A stretch of 64,000 bases of DNA from Actinomycetes bacterium (GCA_021414085.1 JAIOPC010000007.1:1-64000), one strand, 5' to 3'. Positions 22,736 through 31,875 are shown, numbered from the stretch's first letter. The notes: generated by a model not told the origin, from the sequence alone. A program made the numbers and translations.

Positions 22736-25700
22736 TCAGGCTGAGCTGCTCACCCGTTCGACGACGACCTTGGACGAACCACCTGGCTGCATGCTGATAC
22801 CCAGCAAACTGTCGCCAGCTTCCATCGTGCGCTTCTGGTGGCTGACGATGAGCAGCTGCGCTTCCTGGCGGAACTCGTTGATCAGTCCAAGGAATCGGTG
22901 CAGGTTCACATCGTCGAGCGCGGCCTCGACTTCGTCCATCACATAGAAGGGCGATGGCCGACTGCGGAACACTGCAAACAAGAACGCGAGGGCCGTGAGG
23001 CTGCGCTCGCCACCGGAAAGCAGCGAGAGCTTCTTTACGTTCTTGCCACCCGGCTTCGCCTCGACCTCGACGCCCGTGTTCAGCAGATCGTCGGGGTTGG
23101 TCAGCATCAACTTGCCCGCGCCGCCTGGGAACAACGTGGCGAACAACGCCGTGAAGTGGGTGCTGACATCGGCGAAGGCTGCCGAGAACACCGTTTGAAT
23201 CTCGAGATCAACCGCCTTCACGACGCGCATCAGGTCGCGGCGGGTCGCGCGCACGTCTTCGAGTTGCGCTTCCAGGAATTGATGGCGTTCCTGCAGTCCG
23301 TTGAACTCTTCCAGCGCCAGCGGGTTGATTGGACCCATCAGGCGCAGTTCGCGCTCAAGATCGCGAACCCGAGCTGAGGGGTTAGTGCCCTCCGGCAGCT
23401 CTGGCATCGGTGCCGCTTCGGCGACTTCCGGCTCGAGGTCGTGTTCGCGGCGCAGCGATTCCAGCGCGCTCTCCAGACGGACCTTGATCTCAGCGTCTTC
23501 AACCTCAAGTCGACGACTGCGTTCGCGCGTCGCTTCCAATTCGGTTTCTGCTTGTGCCCGGCGGCGGCGCAAACCTTCCAATCGTTCTGACGCCGCACGC
23601 ACCTCGTCGCTCTGCCGACGCCGAATCTCGAGCAACTCGTTGTGGCGAACTTCGATCACGCGTCGGTGGCCATCGACGAGGCCGGCCAGCCTCTCGACTG
23701 CTTGCATGCTGCGCTCGACCGCGACTCGACGTTGCGCGGCTTCTGCGCGCGCTGCAGCGTCGGCGGTCAGTCGCCGCTCGGTCTCGCCGAGGCGCCGCTG
23801 CAAGAAACCCTGCCGTTCGTGAAGGCTGGCGCTGCGTACTTCGAGGTCTTGGCGCTTGCCGACGAGCAATGCCCCTTGCGCTTCCAACTGCGCCCGCGCC
23901 TCGCCACGCGCCTTTGCCGCTTGCGCCTCTGCCGCCTCATCGGCTTCCAGCGCCGGCACCAGTTCTTCAAGCTCGGCGATGCGGGCGCGCTCGCGGTCGG
24001 TGCGCTCGTCGGCGTCGCCGAGGCCACGCTCGACGGTGTCGATCTCGGCTTGCACTTCGCGACTCTCGGCTTGCGCCCTCGCCAATGCTTCGCTGTTCGC
24101 GGAAAAGCCCGCATCGTGTGAATCAAGACGACGCGTGAGATCCGTCTCCTGTTGGCGAGCCGAATCCAGTTCGAATTTGGCAGTCGCCAACTCCGTGTCG
24201 CGGTGAGCGAGTTCGGCGTCGGCCTGTGCCGAACGCTCAGTCGCTTCTTTGAGCGCGGCGGCGGTGGCACCGCTGCCACCGGCACCGATGCGCCAGCCGC
24301 TCGGGCCGAAACGGTCGCCGCCCGCTGTAACTACGACGGCGTTGGGGTTGCCGATGACAAGGTCGAGCGCGTCTTGCCAACGATCCACTCTGACGGCGCC
24401 ACCCAACACGGCATCGAGCAACTCGGGAACTCCCGAGTGCCGACTGTGCACGTGCGGGCGAACTGCGTCGCCCCCGTCGTCGGCGTTGGTCGAAGTGGCA
24501 TTCTTCGTGCGCGGGCCGACAGCGAGGACCGCACCGTGAACATTGTTGGCCTGCAACGACTGCAGCGCGCGACGGCCTGCATCCGGAGTCGCGACAACAA
24601 CCGCCTCAAGTGCTTCGCCAAGGGCTGCCTCAACACTGGCCTCCCAGCCCGCGTCGATCTCGACCAAATCGAGCAGCGTGCCCAACACACCGTCGACGCT
24701 CGCCAAGTGTTCGGCACCCGCACGAGCGCGGGCGCCCTCAAGCGCTAGATGCAGTGCCTCAGCGCGCGCCTTCCACCGGGAGGCTTCGTGCGCCGCATCT
24801 TGACGACCCGCGACTGCCGACTCGTGTGCGGCGTCGGCCGACAAGCGACGCGCCTCGGCGGCAGCGACATCCTCAACGAGCGCTGTCTCGGTTTCCTGGG
24901 CAGCATCGCATTCGATGCGCAGCCGCTCGGATTCTGTTTCGAGCCGCTGAGCGCGCTGCTGCAGCGTCTCCAGACGTGTGCGCTGGCGACGCAGCTCGAC
25001 TTCGGCGCGCTCAAGACTGGAACGCATCGAGCGCAACTCGCCGCGAACTTCGGCGGCGGCACTCGCGGCGGAGGTGCTGGACACGACGCCATCGATCGAC
25101 GCAATCGTTTCGCGACGTTGATTGTCGAACGCTTCCTCTTCCTCAATACGCAAGGCTTCCTCGGCACCCAGACCGCCAAGCTCCGCCTCAACCGAGGTCA
25201 ACTCGTCGCGCAGTTCTTGCGCATCAGCCTCCAGGTTGGCGACGACGCCGGAGTCCATCAACTGGCCGCGATCGCGCTCCATCGAACGCCGCCGCTCGAC
25301 AAGCACTGCTGCAATGCCGCGTGCGCGTTCACGAAGTTGCTCGACGCGCACCATCTCGTCGCTGAGGTCGGCGTCGCCGCGCGCGGTCAGCTCGGCTTCG
25401 GCGGCCATCACGCCGGTGTCGAGCGATGCGAGTTCGGCACGCAGTGCCGAGTCCTGTGCCTGACGACTGACCGTCTCGCTCGCGAGCGCTGTCAGTCGCG
25501 CGCGCTGGGCGGCAATGTCGCGGCCTGCAACGAAGATCTTCAACGCGTTCAACTCGGCAACTAGGTCGCCGTAGCGGCGCGCGGCGTCAGCCTGGCGCTC
25601 GAGCGGACGCAACTGCCGACGAACTTCGCGCAACAGGTCTTGCACGCGCAGCAGGCTGGCCTCGGTGGAATCGAGACGACGCTCGGCTTTCTCTTTGCGC

Positions 25701-26215
25701 TTGCGGTACTTGAGAACCCCAGCCGCTTCTTCGAGGATCGCGCGCCGCTCTTCCGGGCGCGAGTTCAGCACTGCATCGATCTGGCCTTGGCTGACGATCA
25801 CGTGCTGTTGCCGGCCGACACCAGCGTCGCTGAGCAGCTCTTGCACATCGAGCAAGCGACAGGCGACGCCGTTGATTGCGTACTCGCTGTCGCCGGTGCG
25901 GAACAGTGTGCGCGAGACGGTGACTTCGCTGAACTCGATCGGCAGCAAGCCCGACGAGTTGTCGAGCGTGAGCGACACCTCGGCGCGGCCGAGCGCGGGC
26001 CGACTGGCAGTGCCAGAGAAGATGACATCGTCCATCTTCTGGCTACGCATGGCAGTCGGCGCCTGGGCGCCAAGCACCCACGCGACCGCGTCGACGACGT
26101 TTGATTTACCGGAACCATTCGGGCCGACCACCACCGTGACCCCCGGTTCGAGGTTCAGCGTGGTGGAGTCGGCGAACGACTTGAATCCTTTGAGGGTGAG
26201 GGATTTCAAGAACAC
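22736..26215 (-). CDS. smc: Chromosome segregation ATPase SMC
   Basis: With the GTG start at 26213-26215 the protein has 1159 residues and begins VFLKSLTLKGFKSFAD, the exact start of the SMC head. Walker A GPNGSGKSN is at 31-39. Two long coiled coils flank a hinge domain around the middle (GALAVG-like segment VHGAVLAVGPRT), and the C-terminal head has LSGGERSLTALAFLFA and VMDEVEAALDD. SMC with ScpAB organises the chromosome. An earlier TTG start at 26269 would add a non-conserved extension into mutM. A short gene order mutM-smc is conserved; ftsY is displaced by the transporter. Confidence 0.96.
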   Translation of the reverse strand: MFLKSLTLKGFKSFADSTTLNLEPGVTVVVGPNGSGKSNVVDAVAWVLGAQAPTAMRSQKMDDVIFSGTASRPALGRAEVSLTLDNSSGLLPIEFSEVTVSRTLFRTGDSEYAINGVACRLLDVQELLSDAGVGRQQHVIVSQGQIDAVLNSRPEERRAILEEAAGVLKYRKRKEKAERRLDSTEASLLRVQDLLREVRRQLRPLERQADAARRYGDLVAELNALKIFVAGRDIAAQRARLTALASETVSRQAQDSALRAELASLDTGVMAAEAELTARGDADLSDEMVRVEQLRERARGIAAVLVERRRSMERDRGQLMDSGVVANLEADAQELRDELTSVEAELGGLGAEEALRIEEEEAFDNQRRETIASIDGVVSSTSAASAAAEVRGELRSMRSSLERAEVELRRQRTRLETLQQRAQRLETESERLRIECDAAQETETALVEDVAAAEARRLSADAAHESAVAGRQDAAHEASRWKARAEALHLALEGARARAGAEHLASVDGVLGTLLDLVEIDAGWEASVEAALGEALEAVVVATPDAGRRALQSLQANNVHGAVLAVGPRTKNATSTNADDGGDAVRPHVHSRHSGVPELLDAVLGGAVRVDRWQDALDLVIGNPNAVVVTAGGDRFGPSGWRIGAGGSGATAAALKEATERSAQADAELAHRDTELATAKFELDSARQQETDLTRRLDSHDAGFSANSEALARAQAESREVQAEIDTVERGLGDADERTDRERARIAELEELVPALEADEAAEAQAAKARGEARAQLEAQGALLVGKRQDLEVRSASLHERQGFLQRRLGETERRLTADAAARAEAAQRRVAVERSMQAVERLAGLVDGHRRVIEVRHNELLEIRRRQSDEVRAASERLEGLRRRRAQAETELEATRERSRRLEVEDAEIKVRLESALESLRREHDLEPEVAEAAPMPELPEGTNPSARVRDLERELRLMGPINPLALEEFNGLQERHQFLEAQLEDVRATRRDLMRVVKAVDLEIQTVFSAAFADVSTHFTALFATLFPGGAGKLMLTNPDDLLNTGVEVEAKPGGKNVKKLSLLSGGERSLTALAFLFAVFRSRPSPFYVMDEVEAALDDVNLHRFLGLINEFRQEAQLLIVSHQKRTMEAGDSLLGISMQPGGSSKVVVERVSSSA

Positions 26216-26256
26216 AGCGGGGGCGACGCTAGTGGAACAACCCGCAGTCTCTCGCT

Positions 26257-27099
26257 TTAGTGCTGACAACGGGGGCAGAAATGGGTACCGCGACCGGCGA
26301 CCGCAACCCGCACTATGTCGGCTTTTGCGCAGGTCAGACAGCGTTGACCAGCCCGGTCGTAGACCCGGTGGTGCAGTTGAAACCAGCCGCCTTCACCATC
26401 GACGCCGACGTACTGCGTATCGGCCAGCGTGCTGCCGCCGGCCTCGATTGCCTCGCCGAGCACACGCATGATGGCGGCGTGCAGCTTGGTGATTTCGCGC
26501 GGCTTGACCGCATCCGAAGGGCGATCCCAGCGCACGCCCGCCAGGTGCAAGCTCTCATCGCAGTAGATGTTGCCGATGCCTGCAATCACGTGCTGATCGA
26601 GCAGCAGCGCTTTGATTTGGCGCGAGCGTCGACGAAGGATGTCGGCGAACTGTTGACGGCTCAGCCCGTCGGCGATCGGGTCGACGCCCATTTTCGCGAC
26701 CTCGGGAAGTTCGACGGCGACATTCGTGGGATCGAACACCACGACTTCCCCGAACGTACGAGGGTCGACGAACCACAGTTCTTGGGCCGGCTTACCCGCC
26801 AAGTGCATCACGACATGAGTGTGCGGCGGTCGCTCGGCGCCCGCCGGCGAAATGAGTATGCGACCGCTCATGCGCAGGTGCATCATCAGCTCGTCTCCGG
26901 AATCGAGTGGGCACAGCAGGTACTTGCCGCGGCGATTCACAGCCGTGATCGTGGCGCCGGTCAGCCCGTCGATCACGCTGCGCGCCGATGTACGTCGCAC
27001 CGTTCGTTCGCGGCCAACCTCAACCTTGGTGATTCGCCGGCCAACCACCTGCGCGGTGAGACCACGGCGCACCGTTTCGACTTCGGGCAGCTCGGGCAC
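26257..27099 (-). CDS. mutM: Formamidopyrimidine-DNA glycosylase (Fpg/MutM)
   Basis: The GTG at 27097-27099 gives a 280-residue enzyme starting V-PELPEVETVRRGL, so the mature N-terminal proline is the catalytic nucleophile. The H2TH region contains GIGNIYCDESLHLAGV, and the zinc finger has C254, C257, C275 and C278 (CLTC ... CPRC). It removes oxidised purines such as 8-oxoguanine. It starts 3 bases after the rnc stop, in the standard rnc-mutM-smc order. Confidence 0.96.
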   Translation of the reverse strand: MPELPEVETVRRGLTAQVVGRRITKVEVGRERTVRRTSARSVIDGLTGATITAVNRRGKYLLCPLDSGDELMMHLRMSGRILISPAGAERPPHTHVVMHLAGKPAQELWFVDPRTFGEVVVFDPTNVAVELPEVAKMGVDPIADGLSRQQFADILRRRSRQIKALLLDQHVIAGIGNIYCDESLHLAGVRWDRPSDAVKPREITKLHAAIMRVLGEAIEAGGSTLADTQYVGVDGEGGWFQLHHRVYDRAGQRCLTCAKADIVRVAVAGRGTHFCPRCQH

Positions 27100-27101
27100 G
27101 A

Positions 27102-27827
27102 CTACCCCGCGCTTGATTCGGATGCCGGCTGCGACAGCGCGTGCCACGCCTGTTCCGCGGCCGCCTGTTCAGCCAACTTCTTCGATCGACCTTCGCCGAC
27201 TCCTGCGGCCTTGCCCGACACAATCACGGTCGCCGTGAAGTTCTTCTGATGATCAGGGCCGGTCTCGCTGATTACGTACACCGGGGCCGTCTCGAACAAT
27301 CGAGCTGTGAGTTCCTGCAAAACGGTCTTGTAGTCGAGTCGATCGAGTCGGTCGGCGGCCGCCTTCATGCGTGGGCCGAGTAGTCGCTCGATCAAGGTAC
27401 GCGCGGCCTCGTTGCCACCATCGAGGTACACGGCGCCGAACACTGCCTCGAGCGCATCGCTGAGAATCGACGGTTTCGTGCGACCGCCCGCTGCGGCCTC
27501 TCCACGACCAAGCAACAAGCACGGCCCGAGCTCGATCTCTTGCGCTACCTGCGCGAGTGTCGTCGCATTGACAACGCTCTTGCGCAGATCGGTCAGTTTC
27601 CCCTCGGCAAGTTCCGTGTAATCGCGATAGGCCATGGCCGCCACCGCCCAGCCGAGCACTGCGTCGCCAAGAAACTCGAGGCGTTCGTTGCTCGGCCGTT
27701 CATGCGGCTCGCCGCCAACTTCTGCGCACCAACTGCGGTGTGCGAGCGCACGGCGCAGCAACGCGGGATCGGCGAAGTGATGATCGAGGCGGTGCTGAAG
27801 GTCAGTGAGCGCGGTGTCGGTTAACAG
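27102..27827 (-). CDS. rnc: Ribonuclease III
   Basis: The endonuclease domain has RPSNERLEFLGDAVLG with the metal-binding acidic residues and SDALEAVFGAVYLDGG, and the C-terminus is a dsRNA-binding domain (DYKTVLQELTARLF ... GEGRSKKLAEQAAA). The first ATG/GTG/TTG codon in frame is TTG 27761, which would cut off the conserved first helix. The frame continues upstream with the family-like LTDLQHRLDHHFADPALL, and the only plausible initiator there is CTG at 27825-27827, six bases after the acpP stop. I therefore give the longer form of 241 residues. RNase III processes rRNA and structured mRNAs. Confidence 0.93.
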   Translation of the reverse strand: MLTDTALTDLQHRLDHHFADPALLRRALAHRSWCAEVGGEPHERPSNERLEFLGDAVLGWAVAAMAYRDYTELAEGKLTDLRKSVVNATTLAQVAQEIELGPCLLLGRGEAAAGGRTKPSILSDALEAVFGAVYLDGGNEAARTLIERLLGPRMKAAADRLDRLDYKTVLQELTARLFETAPVYVISETGPDHQKNFTATVIVSGKAAGVGEGRSKKLAEQAAAEQAWHALSQPASESSAG

Positions 27828-27832
27828 GTAGC

Positions 27833-28117
27833 TCAGCCGCCCTGGACACGGCCGTACACGTAATCGACGGCATCGCGAACGGTCTTCAGATCGACGAGGT
27901 CTTCGTCTTCGATGCGGAAGCCGACGGAACGCTCGCTGAGATCTTCCTCAAGCCCTTCGACAAGCTCGATCAGCGCCAGCGAATCGGCGTCGAGATCGTC
28001 GACGAACGACTGGCCCTCACTAATTGTTGCCGGATCGATCTCCAGAATGTCGGCCAGGTTGGCGCGGACAATCTCGAAGACTGCGGTGCGGTCGAGAGGG
28101 GCGTCAGTTGAACTCAT
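27833..28117 (-). CDS. acpP: Acyl carrier protein
   Basis: A 94-residue acidic protein with the phosphopantetheine attachment motif DADSLALIEL, Ser46 being the modified residue, and the usual start VFEIVRANLADILEIDPATI. It carries acyl chains in fatty acid synthesis. It lies between plsX and rnc, a frequent bacterial arrangement (plsX-acpP-rnc). The C-terminal VGFRIEDEDLVDLKTVRDAVDYV is family-typical. Confidence 0.95.
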   Translation of the reverse strand: MSSTDAPLDRTAVFEIVRANLADILEIDPATISEGQSFVDDLDADSLALIELVEGLEEDLSERSVGFRIEDEDLVDLKTVRDAVDYVYGRVQGG

Positions 28118-28159
28118 GCGTTCAGGTTAGCGACCGCCCGCACTCGTTGCGGGGGTCTG

Positions 28160-29140
28160 CTAACCAGCGAACGCAGCTGTGATTTCGGCGACCAAGCCGC
28201 CCTGCACCATTTCCTCGGCGAGCTTGATCGCGTTCAGCATCGCTGTCTCGCCAGACGAACCGTGGCTGATGATGCAAATGCCATCGACGCCTAACAGCAC
28301 CGCTCCCCCATGCGTGTCGGGGTTGACCTCGGTGAGCAACGGCAGCATCGCGGGAAGCAGCGCATCGGCGGCCGGTTTGTATTCGGGCGAACTACCGAAC
28401 GCGGTGAACAGCGCGTGGAACAGGACCTTCAGTCCACCTTCAAGCGTCTTCAGCGCAACGTTGCCGGTGAAACCGTCGGTGACGATCACGTCGGCCGTTT
28501 TGCGCATCAGGTCGCGACCCTCGACGTTGCCGACGAAGTCGATGCCACTCGCACTGCTCAACAGTTCGTACGCCTCTTTGCGCAGCGTGTCGCCCTTGCC
28601 CGGCTCCTCGCCGATGGACAGCAGCCCGACTGTCGGCGCGGCGATCCCGAAACGATGACGCGCATAGATGGCGCCCATCTGCGCGAACTGAACGAGCCAC
28701 TCGGCTTGCACCTCGGCGTTGGCACCAGCGTCGAGCAAGATGTTCGGCCGATCGCCAGGAACAGGAATCGGCGTTGCGATCGCCGGACGGGTGACGCCGC
28801 TAATGCGACCCATGCGAAACAGGGCGGACGCCATCGTTGCGCCGGTGTTGCCGGCGGAGACCATCGCGCTTGCCTTGCCGTCGCGCACAGCTTCGGCGGC
28901 GCGTACGAGGGTCGAATCCTTCTTGCGCCGCACACCTTGCGCGGGGTCGTCGTCCATCTCGATGACTTCCGACGCGTGGATCAGTGGCAGGTCGCGGCAG
29001 TCCGCAAGCCCCTCTGGGCCAACGAGGACAACGGGAATTCCGAGCGCTGCAGCAGCGTGGGCACCGGCAAGGATGTCGCCAGGGGCGCGGTCGCCGCCCA
29101 TTGCATCGACTGCCACCGGCAACATGGTGGTGGACGACAT
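28160..29140 (-). CDS. plsX: Phosphate acyltransferase PlsX
   Basis: The 326-residue enzyme has VAVDAMGGDRAPGDILAGA at the N-terminus, VSAGNTGATMASALFRMGRI, and VTDGFTGNVALKTLEG, all PlsX hallmarks. It makes acyl-phosphate from acyl-ACP for phospholipid synthesis, which fits acpP directly downstream. The ATG at 29138-29140 starts the conserved part; a longer frame upstream overlaps rpmF. It follows rpmF by 10 bp, the classic rpmF-plsX pair. Confidence 0.95.
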   Translation of the reverse strand: MSSTTMLPVAVDAMGGDRAPGDILAGAHAAAALGIPVVLVGPEGLADCRDLPLIHASEVIEMDDDPAQGVRRKKDSTLVRAAEAVRDGKASAMVSAGNTGATMASALFRMGRISGVTRPAIATPIPVPGDRPNILLDAGANAEVQAEWLVQFAQMGAIYARHRFGIAAPTVGLLSIGEEPGKGDTLRKEAYELLSSASGIDFVGNVEGRDLMRKTADVIVTDGFTGNVALKTLEGGLKVLFHALFTAFGSSPEYKPAADALLPAMLPLLTEVNPDTHGGAVLLGVDGICIISHGSSGETAMLNAIKLAEEMVQGGLVAEITAAFAG

Positions 29141-29150
29141 GAGGGCTGGC

Positions 29151-29330
29151 TCAGCCAACTTCGACGGCGACGCGGTCCTTGTACCAACCGCAGCTCGGGC
29201 ACACGGTGTGGGGAACCTTGGCCGCCGAGCAACGCGGGCAGATGCTGCGTGCCGGGATTGCCAGTCGCCACGCGCCAGCACGGTGGCTGCGCGTCTTGGA
29301 CTTCGACTTCTTCTTCTTAGGAACGGCCAT
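29151..29330 (-). CDS. rpmF: 50S ribosomal protein L32
   Basis: Reading the minus strand from ATG 29328-29330 gives 59 residues: MAVPKKKKSKSKTRSHRAG, then zinc-ribbon cysteines C31, C34, C44 and C47 (CPRC and CPSC), ending YKDRVAVEVG. This is the zinc-binding form of L32. It is preceded by the DUF177 gene as in most bacteria (DUF177/yceD-rpmF), though here a 190-bp gap lies between them. Confidence 0.95.
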   Translation of the reverse strand: MAVPKKKKSKSKTRSHRAGAWRLAIPARSICPRCSAAKVPHTVCPSCGWYKDRVAVEVG

Positions 29331-29520
29331 GATGACTCCGAGACTCGGGACGCTTCCCGACCGATGGGCCGAAAAGGTGCTCTGACGAGGTTAGCGGCCG
29401 ATCAAGGGTGCTTGAAACCTGCCCCTACCCAACTCGACAGCCCGTGACACCCGCTGGCGCCCATGGGTGCTGCTACGAAGTGGCCCCAGAAACCTCACCG
29501 ACACTCCAACCGGGCAACGG
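29331..29520. other. Gap between DUF177 gene and rpmF
   Basis: About 190 bp without a supported gene. In many bacteria these two genes are almost adjacent, so the gap may hold a separate rpmF promoter. I see no clear terminator or RNA gene. Confidence 0.3.
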
Positions 29521-30039
29521 TCAGTCGGGTGACTCGACCGAGCCCTTCAACGCGTCTAGCGCTGACCACCTTGGGTCTACTGGTGGCGGCTCGCACGCAC
29601 ACGTCTCCTTGTTGCGGTCGACTCCGCATGTTGGGCACAGCCCGGCACAGTCGGGGCGGCAAAGCGGTGTCAACGGAGCGTCGAGCAACACCAACTCGCG
29701 GACGAGCGGGCGCAGATCGAGTTGCTCGCCGACGATCTCGAACGCGTCCGTCGCGGTCACGATCTTCTGATACAGCTCGTGCACGTCGCTTTCAGCCACG
29801 CCTGAAGTATCGACTAGACACCGGCGGCATACGCCGATCCACGGTGTGCGCAGAACTCCATCGACGACGATGCCGTCGCTGAGCGAATCGAGCCGCAGGT
29901 GCACTCCAACTTCGGCACCATCGCTGAAACGCGTTGCGTCCACGACGTCGAGATCGATGAGCGGTACCGACAACTCGATCGCGCGATCGGTGCCTGGACG
30001 CCGCAACAGTTCGGCAGCGTTGACTAACAGCGGATTCAT
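29521..30039 (-). CDS. DUF177 (YceD-like) protein
   Basis: A 172-residue protein with a central conserved pair of cysteines (GVCRRCLVD) and a C-terminal cluster (CRPDCAGLCPTCGVDRNKETCAC), the DUF177 pattern in which CxxC motifs may bind metal. Related plant and bacterial proteins act in 23S rRNA or 50S assembly, and the gene is normally just before rpmF. The start codon is 6 bp after the coiled-coil protein gene stop, so they share a transcript. Confidence 0.9.
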   Translation of the reverse strand: MNPLLVNAAELLRRPGTDRAIELSVPLIDLDVVDATRFSDGAEVGVHLRLDSLSDGIVVDGVLRTPWIGVCRRCLVDTSGVAESDVHELYQKIVTATDAFEIVGEQLDLRPLVRELVLLDAPLTPLCRPDCAGLCPTCGVDRNKETCACEPPPVDPRWSALDALKGSVESPD

Positions 30040-30045
30040 CAGCCG

Positions 30046-30651
30046 CTACCGGTCTTGGTCGAAGAAGGCCTTGGTGGGGTCGTCGTCGTCGACCTCTTCG
30101 ACATCGCGATGCTCGCCAATCGCCAGCCGCGAACGGCCTGCCTGCACGGTCTTGGTGAGCTTGTCGAGCAGAATCTCGAAGCTGCCGAGGCGCTGGTCGA
30201 GAAAGTCCTCAGTCTCATGGCGCAGCCGCCGGGCATCGCTCTCCGACGCCTCGCTGATTCCACGTGCGCGTTGCTCGGCGGCGCGCACCACCTCGGTGCG
30301 CTGCACCATACGCTCGGCCTGCACGCGAGCAGACTCGAGCAACTCGTCGGCCTCGCGACGGGTCTTGGCGACGAACTCTTGGCGTTCTTTGATCATCCAG
30401 CGCGCTTGGCGCATCTCGTCTGGCAAACGGGCGAGAGCTTCCTCGAGCAATTCGATGATCTCGTCGCGATCGATACGTGGCGACGACGACAGCGGCATCG
30501 TCGGCGCGGTGGCAATCACATCGACGGCTCGGCGCAGCAGCGCCTCGGCATCGCCTACGTAGCCATTCGTGCCGCGAACATACGCGTCGGAGTCCGCGGC
30601 CTCAGGCTCGTCGTCGTATTCCTCGTCGTCGTATCCGTCGTCGTAGCTCAT
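30046..30651 (-). CDS. DivIVA-like coiled-coil protein (Rv2927c-type)
   Basis: A 201-residue acidic protein: the first 40 residues are rich in Asp, Glu and Tyr, then a hydrophobic strip (VGDAEALLRRAVDVIATA) and a long charged coiled coil (about residues 60-170, for example RREADELLESARVQAERMVQRTEV). It resembles the DivIVA/ATP-synthase-b-like coiled-coil proteins found between coaD and DUF177 in mycobacteria. Cytoplasmic, probably a scaffold at the membrane; exact job unknown. It is 10 bp after coaD in the same direction. Confidence 0.75.
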   Translation of the reverse strand: MSYDDGYDDEEYDDEPEAADSDAYVRGTNGYVGDAEALLRRAVDVIATAPTMPLSSSPRIDRDEIIELLEEALARLPDEMRQARWMIKERQEFVAKTRREADELLESARVQAERMVQRTEVVRAAEQRARGISEASESDARRLRHETEDFLDQRLGSFEILLDKLTKTVQAGRSRLAIGEHRDVEEVDDDDPTKAFFDQDR

Positions 30652-30661
30652 GGATCAGTCT

Positions 30662-31147
30662 TCACTTACTCTTGGGGAACAACTTGGCCAGTCCGCTGGC
30701 AACGGGCGCCGGCACCAGCGACGTGACATCCCCACCGTACTGTGCGATCTCGCGGATGAAACGACTACTAATCGACACCAGCGCCGGCTTGCACGGCAGG
30801 TAGACCGTCCGCACCCCACTGACGGCGTGGTTGGTGTGCGCCATCTGTTGTTCGACCTCGAAGTCGCCGCCAGTACGCAAGCCCTTCACAATGAAGGCCG
30901 CCTTCACCTGCTTAACGGCATCGACGGCCAAGCCCTCGAAGCCGACCACCTTGACCGAGGGCAGGTACGAGATGCTGGCGACGATCATGTCGATGCGCTC
31001 TTCGAGGCTGAACATGCCGCTCGGCTTGGACGGGTTGTGCATCACGCCAACGATGACCTTGCCGAACAAGGCCACCGACTGCTCGATCACATCGATATGC
31101 CCAAGGTGCAGCGGATCGAAGCTGCCAGGGTAGAGAACCGTCGCCAT
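30662..31147 (-). CDS. coaD: Phosphopantetheine adenylyltransferase
   Basis: The 161-residue enzyme has the nucleotidyl transferase motif TVLYPGSFDPLHLGHID with H14 and H17, and SISSRFIREIA at the C-terminal side. It makes dephospho-CoA from phosphopantetheine, the fourth step of CoA synthesis. The ATG at 31145-31147 fits the family start; the neighbouring rsmD stop is 8 bp away, giving the common rsmD-coaD pair. Confidence 0.96.
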   Translation of the reverse strand: MATVLYPGSFDPLHLGHIDVIEQSVALFGKVIVGVMHNPSKPSGMFSLEERIDMIVASISYLPSVKVVGFEGLAVDAVKQVKAAFIVKGLRTGGDFEVEQQMAHTNHAVSGVRTVYLPCKPALVSISSRFIREIAQYGGDVTSLVPAPVASGLAKLFPKSK

Positions 31148-31155
31148 CGCGGCCT

Positions 31156-31674
31156 TCACGCTAGCCGTTGCAAGGTAGTGACCCAGGTGCGCCCGTATCG
31201 CCGACTACGCAGCTGCTCCCAACCCTCCGGAGCATCGATTGGGTCGTCCGCTTCTGCGACGACCAGTCCGACATCAACGATCGCAAGCAGGGCTGGCCAC
31301 GCATCGAACGCGTAAGGCGGGTCGATGAAGGCGATGTCGACATTGCGCATCGCCGGCACCCACGCCATGACATCAGAGGAAGTGACCTTGCAGCGGTCGT
31401 CGAGGCCAAGGGACGAAATGTTCTGTCGCAACGCCGCCAGCGCGGCGCGGTCGCGTTCAACGAACACGCACCGATCCGCTCCCCGGGAGATCGCCTCAAT
31501 ACCGAGAGCGCCGGAACCCGCATACAGATCGGCGACGACTGCGCCATCCAGCACACCCATGCTGGTGAGGGAGTTGAACAGCGCCTGGCGCACCTTGTCG
31601 GTCGTCGGTCGCGTGGTGGTGCCCTCCGGTGCCACCAGCTTGCGTCCTGCGAACTCACCCGCAATCACTCGCAT
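31156..31674 (-). CDS. rsmD: 16S rRNA (guanine966-N2)-methyltransferase RsmD
   Basis: The 172-residue methyltransferase begins MRVIAGEFAGRKL, has the SAM-binding motif VADLYAGSGALGIEA at about 47-61 and the catalytic DPPY at 118-121. It methylates G966 of 16S rRNA. The ATG at 31672-31674 was preferred because the upstream extension has no family similarity and overlaps a divergent small gene. It leads an operon that continues with coaD. Confidence 0.94.
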   Translation of the reverse strand: MRVIAGEFAGRKLVAPEGTTTRPTTDKVRQALFNSLTSMGVLDGAVVADLYAGSGALGIEAISRGADRCVFVERDRAALAALRQNISSLGLDDRCKVTSSDVMAWVPAMRNVDIAFIDPPYAFDAWPALLAIVDVGLVVAEADDPIDAPEGWEQLRSRRYGRTWVTTLQRLA

Positions 31675-31692
31675 TGCGGGCAGACTACGGCC

Positions 31693-31875
31693 GTGCTGAC
31701 GCCGGAGCCCAACATTGTGTGTGTTGACTGCGGCGGGCGTTGCCACCTATTGACCATCGAGGGACCCTGGTACCCGGGCGACATCGTCGCTTACCGCTGC
31801 GAAGACTGCCGCGATCGCTGGGACTTGGTGCTTCCCGACGACGAGCCCGACGAGCCCGAAGCCGAGTTCTCCTAG
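31693..31875 (+). CDS. Small zinc-ribbon protein
   Basis: A 60-residue frame from GTG 31693 has two CxxC pairs (CVDCGGRCHLL and CEDCRDRWDLVL) 20-odd residues apart with an aromatic-rich middle (GPWYPGDIVAYR), followed by an acidic tail (PDDEPDEPEAEF). The spacing fits a zinc ribbon. It is divergent from rsmD with 18 bp between starts and converges on the DUF3105 gene, whose stop it overlaps by 4 bases. Role unknown. The cysteine pattern and protein-like composition support it despite the short length. Confidence 0.55.
   Translation: MLTPEPNIVCVDCGGRCHLLTIEGPWYPGDIVAYRCEDCRDRWDLVLPDDEPDEPEAEFS

Noticed and set aside
24152-25564. Long forward-strand open frames inside smc and other core genes
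   Set aside because: High-GC codon bias leaves antisense frames open. These frames lack domain patterns and lie wholly within convincing genes on the other strand.
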